Positions 63,131-64,000 of a stretch of 64,000 nucleotides of DNA are shown piece by piece. Numbering within the stretch: the stretch's first letter is position 1; every line of letters begins with the position of its first letter. The notes under the pieces are model-generated. The model had not been told where the DNA came from and did no database searches. It worked only from the letters and a program-made list of their open reading frames with translations. A program made the position numbers and the translations under genes. This DNA is from UBA9655 sp963704475. Lineage in GTDB: Bacteria > Pseudomonadota > Alphaproteobacteria > UBA9655. Where the stretch lies: the NCBI GenBank assembly GCA_963704475.1, contig OY969900.1, positions 1,397,659-1,461,658 on the forward strand, read 5' to 3'.

Positions 63131-63605
63131 ATGACTAAAAAACTTAAAAAAATTATACCAACCCTGTTAATGATTTTATCTCTTGGCTGCAACTTGAAGG
63201 TTCAGGCAATGCAAAATTACGAACAAATGGATACATCTACTCATGTCCAACGTAGCGGTTACTCACTGGACACAACATCAGGCCGACCAGAAACACCTTG
63301 GTATAATAGAACTGTTTCAATGAAGACATTGTTATTAACATGTGCGGATTACATTAGGATGTACTTTGAGCCCATTAAGAGCACAAGTGAGTGCTCTGGA
63401 GCTGGATAATACCTACCTTTCTTACTGTGCCAACATGAATTACCATGCTGTCGGGGGCTTGTGTCCACTGAGTGCCAATGACACAGGGCGTGTAGGTGGA
63501 AACTGTACGCCAAATCCCCGGACGCGATACATCATATGGTGTGACCCTAATGTTGCTCCAGTAAAGCCTGGAACGGCCAACACATGCTCGATATTGAAAT
63601 ATTAA
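63131..63605 (+). pseudogene. Exported Cys-containing protein, probably frameshifted
   Basis: Frame 1 (63131-63409) starts MTKKLKKIIPTLLMILSLGC with a signal peptide to KVQA and reads to ..STSECSGAG. The +1 frame (63342-63605) continues ELDNTYLSYCANMNYHAVGG..CPLSAND, GGNCTPNPRTRYIIWCDPN and NTCSILKY. The two overlap near 63342-63409, and a one-base change near 63395 would give a ~157-residue secreted protein with about seven cysteines. No RBS is evident. Unrelated in sequence to the 8-Cys peptides but in the same cluster. Confidence 0.5.
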
Positions 63606-63609
63606 ACCT

Positions 63610-63879
63610 CAGATATGCACTTGCAGCGGAATGGGCCAAGGTTTTTGTGAAAAATAATTGATGACAAAGTGTCTCATTCTTACGAGCTGAGAGAGAACAA
63701 GAGACACCGAGGGGGAAGGTTTGGATGAGATAGAGAGAGACACCATAGACAACAAAAATAGCATATGCATGGATTTTGTGTAGTTAACTGGAGTCTCTTT
63801 CTCAAAAACAACAAAAATCTTGGAAAAAATTAGAGAAATGAATGAAATAATAAGCAATAAATATTCTTCTCAGAATCTT
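63610..63879. other. Gap without a recognisable gene
   Basis: 270 bp, AT-rich, with no start codon and RBS combination worth calling. An opposing frame at 63609-63857 has no RBS and is rejected. Confidence 0.35.
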
Positions 63880-64000
63880 ATGATCAAGGTAAGCTTTCTT
63901 TTGCTCGCCTCCGCTGTGATTCATATAAATTCTCTCTATGGCTACTCAACTATTAGTACTGTTTACCGTGAACCTGTGATACATGGCCACACCAACCAAG
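63880..64000 (+). CDS. Exported protein, 5' part only (runs off the window)
   Basis: ATG at 63880 opens MIKVSFLLLASAVIHINSLY with a Sec-like signal peptide, followed by GYSTISTVYREPVIHGHTNQ to the window edge, with no stop. RBS is weak. It is the fifth predicted exported product in this accessory region. Confidence 0.45.
   Translation, partial: MIKVSFLLLASAVIHINSLYGYSTISTVYREPVIHGHTNQ

Overview
The window looks like chromosome of a low-GC, Gram-negative alphaproteobacterium, probably a host-associated or endosymbiotic lineage of the Rickettsiales/Holosporales kind. This is inferred from gene content and order: popZ C-terminus, tatC-serS-(LysM/M23)-yajC-secDF, tig-clpP-clpX, lgt-midA-pgeF, a long Rickettsia-type isocitrate dehydrogenase, many small palindromic repeats (some read through as protein), and remnants of a Ti/RAGE-type TraA relaxase. 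No taxonomic search was possible.

Layout. 1-8.3 kb: popZ end, an ABC-F ATPase, then a compact type II secretion/type IV pilus-like operon (GspE-F-L-M-C). 8.3-19.2 kb: porin with a divergent winged-helix regulator, ihfB, sucB/sucA, a 2TM protein, a Cys-rich secreted protein, PTS enzyme I and a FabK/nitronate-monooxygenase-like flavoprotein. 19.3-32.6 kb: ubiG, an ELM1-like protein, tatC, serS, a LysM/degenerate-M23 protein, yajC, secD, secF, tRNA-Leu, tig, clpP, clpX and a small secreted protein. 32.9-45.8 kb: lgt, midA, pgeF, a lipoprotein, a class A PBP, tdk, comM, a BON lipoprotein, birA, lolC/E, lolD and a sugar transferase. 46-53.2 kb: icd, SURF1, an M16 protease, and on the minus strand secE-nusG-rplKA-rplJL, which is not followed by rpoBC.

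53.2-64 kb is accessory DNA beginning at tRNA-Gly/tRNA-Trp. It holds a tRNA 3'-half remnant, a broken DUF1016 nuclease gene, an intact IS630 element, ISAs1 and IS256 remnants, a relaxase/helicase pseudogene with frameshifts, and a set of unrelated small exported proteins: a WAPP-leader protein, an exported GIY-YIG protein, two paralogous 8-cysteine peptides, a broken Cys-containing secreted protein, and the start of another secreted protein at the window edge. The exported set is the best candidate for an undescribed interaction or toxin system.

Four repeat families thread through the window. A is a ~135-bp MITE-like element with TACCA..TGGTA ends resembling the local IS630 ends. B is a ~45-50-bp element that always occurs as an inverted pair. 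C is a short AGTAATCAGT-type inverted repeat. D is a family of GTCATCC..GGATGAC palindromes. B and D copies lie inside the reading frames of at least three genes (GspC-like, NlpD-like, PBP1).
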